Shown piece after piece: positions 30,288 through 34,907 of a stretch of DNA of 34,907 nucleotides. The position numbers were made by a program, and so were the translations under genes. Position 1 is the stretch's first letter; each line of letters opens with the position of its first letter. A model generated the notes under the pieces. The model was not told the origin of the DNA. It ran no database searches and saw only the letters and a list, made by a program, of their open reading frames with translations. This DNA is from Byssothecium circinans (Eukaryota > Ascomycota > Dothideomycetes > Pleosporales > Massarinaceae). The stretch covers positions 1,205,432-1,240,338 of the forward strand of contig ML976981.1 of assembly GCA_010015675.1 (NCBI GenBank), written 5' to 3'.

Positions 30288-30719
30288 ATTATAAATAGAA
30301 GGAATATAGGGTATTTAGGACTAGACAATGCAGCGCAAGAGGTGTTAAGCCCAGAAGATAGCAACATGACGATGCGCGGGATAGAGTTAGGTTAGTAGTT
30401 ATGTAATAATAGGATGCTTAGTAAGATTAGTAGTCTTAGCACTAAGCAACCTAAGCATAGAATGCTTAGCATAATCTATAAGATTACTGCTAAGCATACT
30501 AATTATAAAGGCTTAAAGGAATAGGATAAAGACTAGATAGATCTTTTTTATCTTTCTAGCTCTTTGTAGTTAACTCTTAATAGTTTATCTCTTACCTAGA
30601 TTAATACTTAGTTATTCTATAGTTTGTTATAGAATTAGTTGCTTTGTATATTTAACTCTTAAACTACTAAAGCTTACTACCTAACGTATACACTTTACAC
30701 TAACCGACCTCCCCTAACA
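30288..30719 (+). repeat. 5' long terminal repeat
   Basis: About 432 bases. It ends in CCCCTAACA, and a TGG primer-site start follows immediately. The 5' end begins about TTATTATAAATAG, where the expected TG may have been mutated. The second LTR is outside the window, so the ends rest on flanking evidence only. Confidence 0.6.
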
Positions 30720-30737
30720 TGGATTAGAATTTAGCAA
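30720..30737 (+). other. Putative primer-binding site
   Basis: TGGATTAGAATTTAGCAA lies directly after the LTR and begins with TGG, complementary to a tRNA CCA end. It is RIP-altered, so the tRNA cannot be named. Confidence 0.5.
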
Positions 30738-30949
30738 GTATACCTCTTAGTAACACTTTGACTACCCATAGGTTCAAGAACCTAAATATACGTAATAGTA
30801 GCTCCCGCTATCCCACGTGCCGCTAGTAGCGTTGGTACGCCTGCTTTAAGTCCAGCATTAATAATAGCTAACTAGGCTAACTAGATATAGTAATAGGCTG
30901 AATAGATTAATAGATTAATATAAGCAATTGCTTAACTCTAGGCTAAGGA

Positions 30950-31800
30950 CACTGTACCCCATGAAAAGATTGCAGCGCTAGAGAAGTATGATAAAGGATA
31001 AGATAGCTTAAAGCTATTCCTTACTAACATAGATTTATACTATTAGTTTAACTCTATAATAGGGGAATAAGACAAGATCCTTATAGCTAGTATACACCTA
31101 AAGGATAGGGCAGCTACTTAGATGCAACCCTTTATAGATGACTATCTTATAAATGAGATAAAGCATTGCAAAGACGACATGAAAGCTATCTTTAAAAGCT
31201 AGATAGCGTTTAAAGAAGAGATTTAGAAGGTGTTTAGAGAACTTAACAAAGAAACTTAAGTAAAGCAAAAGATATCTTAGATCTAGTAGGAAAAGTTAGT
31301 CGCGAAGTATATAATAGAGTTTAAATAACTATAATTAAAGATTAATTAAGATAATACGCTATTGCGCATAGCCTTCTATAATAAGTTAAAAAAAATAATT
31401 AAAAATAGAATAATCTATTACGACAAGCTAGATGACTTATAAGATATAATTAACCTAGCTACTTAAATTAATAACAAACTCTATAAACGAGTACTATAAA
31501 AAAAATAAAAAGATATAATAATTATTCTTAACTTTAAAAAATACAGGAAACTAAAGACACTACGATATAACTAAGACGGCGATGTAGTAATAATAGACAA
31601 AATTTAATAAAAAAAGTAGTTTAATAAGGGTAAGAGAAGATAGCTAGATAGCCTAACCTATAAATAACGCTAAGAACGCTTTAAAAAGAAGGCATGTCTT
31701 TAATGTAGTAAAGTAAGATACTTCTATAGAGACTATCCAAAGAACTAAGGCTAGGCTAGCAAACTTAGAGTAGTTAAGATTAGGATGATTAAGTTTAAAG
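30950..31800 (+). pseudogene. Retrotransposon gag relic with CCHC knuckle
   Basis: The frame around 30951-31170 reads VPHEKIAALEKYDKG, LKLFLTNIDLYY, LIASIHLKDRAAT and MQPFIDDYL, typical of fungal Gypsy gag, interrupted by TAA or TAG at positions expected to be Gln or Trp. At about 31690-31739 the zinc knuckle remains as ACL-stop-CSKVRYFYRDYPKN: the spacing of Cys, Cys, His, Cys is kept but His has become Tyr and the last Cys has become Tyr. The gene is dead. Confidence 0.75.
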
Positions 31801-31859
31801 TAACGAGACCTAAGGAGAGTAAACCTAAGGTGCTACGCTAATAGCTTACTTCTTGCCTA

Positions 31860-33570
31860 CTTCTAGAACTAGATTAGGTAAAATCTTCTAATAGCAATGT
31901 TAGCAATATAGACCTTACTTTACTCTTTAAGAAGTTCTAGGAATTACTGCGCTTAAGCTAAGGTCTAGCTAAAAACAAAGTGCTAGACTAAGTAATTCAA
32001 TAATAATTAGACGCTAAGATATGCTAGAAGTACGCTAGTACTACATATAAAGGACTAACTTACGCTATACCTATGTTAGTATATAGCGAGAAGGCTAGTA
32101 AAGAAGTAGTAGAAGCTATATAACTTTAAGGCCTATACACTATAAAAGAATATATTAAAATAAAGGTACCTAAGAAAGATTTTTACTAGAAGGCTAATTA
32201 GTACTAGTGCTAAGTAGATTAATGCCTCTACTATAAGTATAAATAAAATAAGGTAAGACGATAGCTTAGGCGGATATTACATATCATGATCCTAGATAAA
32301 GACTATCTAGTAGCAGCCTGCTATACTTATTATTTTAACAACTAGCAACAGTAGCATGAACGCGTTAGATGGCATAAATGCTACAATAAGTATTACTAAA
32401 CGTATTAGCTAAGCAAGCACGTTGCAAGGTATTAGCCAGCGGGACTAATAGATAGTGATACGCTAGACTGCAAAACTAAGGATTACTAATATCAACACCC
32501 TTTAGGGTACCCCACGGATTAAGAGCACGAGAAAGTAGACTAGGCATAATGCAAAATAATTCTTAATTGCATGTTCTACACGCTCTATAAGAAAGAAGCC
32601 GCGTAGGATAAGAGAGATTAAGATTACAATCTACTTACTTTAAAAGAATATCTAAACAAGGATTATAGACGCCATGCACTCCCCACCCTTCCTTGCAAAT
32701 TTAAGAGAGATGCTTGCTAGAGGAAGCAAGGCGACTCTATGCAATATTAGCAAACAATGCTAAACGACTAGCATTAGGAACGGGTAGCCCGCGGTAATAA
32801 GCTAGTAGCGGCGTCTTAAGACCTTGCGAAGATAGAAGCCCTACTCCCTAACGACGCTAATAAGATAAAGCACGAATGCCTATTATAGATAGCATGCTAT
32901 AATGATAGCGGCTACATACACCTATCTAATAAATAGAGATTAGGATAGTTTCTAAGGAAGCTATAAAGGTTAAAAACTAGAATGCTACTAAGGATAAGGT
33001 CACGCTAGTAAGAGTATTTCTATAATGACCTTATACAATGTACGACACCTAGATCTACTAGTTTATTAGTTAAAGGTAGAAGTGCGCGTACACAGATGCA
33101 GGCTTATAGCGCTAGTAGATAGTAGAGCTGTATAGATAATTATCTCTTTATAAGTAGTTAAGAAATATAATATACCTTATTAAGATAAAGAATGTCTAAT
33201 ACAAGTAATATTAGCTAACGATAGACTAATGTCCTATAGTAATAAATTCTTAAGGTTAGAAACTTAAGAAGTATTATTCTACGTACTAAGAATTAAGGAC
33301 ACAATATCCCTTAACATTATAGATCTTAGTAAAGAAGACATGTTAATTAGATATAATTAGCTTAAAAAGCATAATCCTGCTATTAACTAGTAGAAAGAAA
33401 TAATGTTTAGCTAAAAACTTACGTGTAAGGTTGCTAAAATATAATATAAAAGATTAAGCCTAATAATTTAAAGCTTACCTAGTTAGACTAGATAGATTAG
33501 CAAGATATTACCTTATAAAATTAAAAAGATCTATAAAAAAGACCCTTCGCAAATAGGAGTTATCTAGATA
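31860..33570 (+). other. Unassigned internal region of the retrotransposon
   Basis: Between gag and reverse transcriptase there is about 1.7 kb where a protease would be expected. I cannot identify an aspartic-protease motif through the mutations. Segment 32200-33060 is noticeably less AT-rich and rich in Cys/Tyr/Gln-type codons, possibly a separate inserted fragment or an accessory domain. Confidence 0.35.
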
Positions 33571-33699
33571 CGGAGAGTTATACTTACAAAGGATGAACCC
33601 TAACCTACGATACTACTAGGATACGAGGAATTTTAAGATCTATTTAAGGAATAAGACGAAACTACTTTATTTAACTACTAGGAATAGGATTACGAGATT

Positions 33700-34366
33700 C
33701 ACCTAAAAGAAAACGCGAAGCTATGCCTAAAACTAATATATCCGCTTACATAAGATTAGTAGAAGGAACTGCGAACGTATATTAAAAAAAATATAAAGTA
33801 AAGATATATATAGGAGAGTATAAGCTTAATAGCTTCACTAATTCTTTTTATCTTAAAAAAGAATAGAAAGCTATAACTTTATATAGATTATAGATAGCTT
33901 AACTACGTTATAAAGAAGAACTATTACCTTTTTCCTTTAATTTAAAAACTTATGGACTGCCTCTAGAGAGTTAAGTAAATTATAAAATTCAATATACGAG
34001 ATAGATTCTATTAAATATAGATAGCCAAGGGCTATGAATAGCTAATAGCTTTTAAGACCTAGTACAGTCTATATGAATACACAGTTATACCTTTTAAACT
34101 AACGAACGTGCCTGCAACGTTTTAGGCGCTTATTAATAGAGCACTTTATAAATACTTAGACATTTTTGTAACTACGTACCTAGATAATATACTAGTGTAT
34201 ACCTTAGAAACGCTTAAAAATTATATTAAACACGTTAAAAGGGTGCTTAAGAAGCTTAGAAAGTACTAATTACTTTTATAGCCTAAGAAATACGAATTCT
34301 ACGTTATAGAGACGGACTACTTAGGATTTATTATTTTATAAGACGGCATTACTATAGACCTAAGCT
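33700..34366 (+). pseudogene. Reverse transcriptase relic (Ty3/Gypsy pol)
   Basis: Successive blocks match the Gypsy RT order: EIHLKENAKLCLKLIYPLT (about 33699), LYIDYR-stop-LNYV (about 33880), the weakened FTKLD-equivalent (about 33990), YSLYEYTVIPFKLTNVPATF (about 34065-34124), the catalytic box YLDNILVYT (about 34180-34205) and KKYEFYVIETDYLGFII. The catalytic YLDD has become YLDN by a G to A change, and several Gln or Trp codons are stops. The reading ends where the next element begins at 34368. Confidence 0.8.
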
Positions 34367-34367
34367 A

Positions 34368-34907
34368 GCTGACGGGGTTCCGGGACACCCAGGGTTCCGG
34401 GACACTGCTCAGAAATCAACCCTCATCTTAACTCTCGTGATTTCTCAACACCCAGCCACCAAAAATGGACAACCGTGAAGCAGCTATACAAGCAGCTATT
34501 AGAGATCTCAATGCTAGTGTTTTTTCCAGTCAAAGAGCTGCAGCGAAGGCGTACAACATCCCTTGATCCACATTCTCTGCGTATCTACACGGCAGATAGA
34601 GCAGCCAAACCAGCCACGTATACCAACAGAGATTAACTCCACAACAAGAGGAGTTTCTCGTACGATGGATCCTTAAAGAAGACGCACGCGCTTTTCCTCC
34701 CTCCCACACGCGCGCGCGAGAAATGGCGAATCAAATCCTAAGGATGAATGGGGACAACAATCCTGTGGGCAAGCATTGGATATCCTGCTTTCTAAAGCGC
34801 AACCCACGCGTCGCATCTATTGTGGGTAGGAAGATAGAGGCTGCGCGGGCTAAGGGAGCAACACAAGAGCAGATACGCGAGTTTCTTCAGCTCTACGAGA
34901 GGCTTCG
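34368..34907 (+). mobile_element. Pogo/Fot1-like element, left part, inserted in the retrotransposon
   Basis: The AT-rich retrotransposon stops at TA (34366-34367) and a GC-normal sequence starts: GCTGACGGGGTTCCGGGACA, followed by a second near-copy AGGGTTCCGGGACACTG. A terminal block with an internal direct repeat, the TA target and the transposase start just inside are all usual for Fot1/pogo elements of fungi. The right end is outside the window. Confidence 0.8.
34465..34907 (+). pseudogene. Pogo/Fot1 transposase N-terminus (HTH_psq plus CENP-B HTH), two nonsense changes
   Basis: From ATG 34465 one frame runs to the window end. Residues about 1-50 are a psq-type helix-turn-helix (REAAIQAAIRDLNA, SQRAAAKAYNIP), and about 60-125 are a CENP-B/Tc5-type domain (LTPQQEEFLVRWILKEDARA, GKHWISCFLKRNPRVASIVG). 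A helical linker EAARAKGATQEQIREFLQLY precedes what would be the DDE core. Two in-frame stops interrupt it: TGA at 34564-34566, where an Arg CGA would fit, and TAG at 34597-34599, where Gln CAG would fit. Both are single C to T changes. The rest is undamaged, so the insertion is recent. Confidence 0.8.

Larger units (their letters stand above)
24940..34367. other. AT-rich RIP-affected isochore
   Basis: The whole block is dominated by TA-rich words such as TAATA, TTAG and TATAC; open frames almost vanish on both strands except inside copy B and a few short pieces. Recognisable proteins are riddled with TAA and TAG at Gln and Trp positions. This is the expected footprint of RIP, a pre-meiotic defence of ascomycetes against repeats. 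Heterochromatin is inferred, not seen. Confidence 0.85.
30288..34367 (+). mobile_element. Ty3/Gypsy LTR retrotransposon, RIP-degraded, 5' part
   Basis: The order of parts is a 5' LTR (about 30288-30719), a primer-binding site, gag with zinc knuckle, an unassigned middle region (about 31860-33570), and reverse transcriptase up to 34367. There another element interrupts it, so RNase H, integrase and the 3' LTR are not in view. The coding sense is plus. The left boundary is fixed to within a few bases by the point where copy C stops matching copy B. Confidence 0.8.

Noticed and set aside
1..34907. tRNA, rRNA or CRISPR-like arrays
   Set aside because: None was seen by eye. The tandem repeats at 10.4-11.2 kb have no spacers, and CRISPR is not expected in a fungal genome. 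A tRNA scan would be needed to exclude a degenerate tRNA.

Overview
The window looks like genomic DNA of a filamentous ascomycete. The evidence is short introns (about 45 to 140 nt, mostly GTRNGT...AG), typical fungal gene families (Cdc50, SWIRM, fungal rhodopsin-domain protein, P450), and a sharp change to AT-rich, stop-riddled transposon DNA whose changes are largely C to T and G to A, often in CpA/TpG context, as expected of repeat-induced point mutation (RIP). Compartments of this kind are well known in Pleosporales; placement in Dothideomycetes is inference.

Layout. Positions 1-83 are the end of a TA-inserted pogo-like DNA transposon. From about 0.7 to 10 kb lie ordinary genes: an HD-domain hydrolase (+), a small proline-rich protein with a C-terminal membrane segment (-), a secreted M43 metalloprotease (-), a six-exon Cdc50/Lem3 flippase subunit (-) and a SWIRM-domain chromatin protein (-). 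About 3.8 kb (9.98-13.77 kb) has no supported gene but carries three short tandem repeats. From 13.8 to 22 kb come two divergent gene pairs: FAD monooxygenase (-) with rhodopsin-domain membrane protein (+), and beta-lactamase-like serine hydrolase (-) with cytochrome P450 (+). Together they look like tailoring genes of a secondary-metabolite locus, although no PKS, NRPS or terpene synthase is in view. Then come a degraded TPR-protein relic (22.14-22.43 kb) and a small secreted HExxH protein (23.78-24.37 kb).

From about 25.09 kb to the end the sequence is a nest of transposons. A heavily mutated pogo-like element (copy A) is split three times: by a Tc1/mariner element (25416-26751), by a better preserved copy of its own family (copy B, 27344-29192), and by another copy (C, from 29387). 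Copy C is split by a RIP-degraded Ty3/Gypsy LTR retrotransposon (about 30288-34367), which is split in turn by a nearly undamaged pogo/Fot1-like element running off the right edge. The DNA-transposon junctions use TA as target, so the insertion order can be read directly.

Exon coordinates were worked out by hand from splice sites, reading phase and family conservation. They have not been checked against transcripts or databases.
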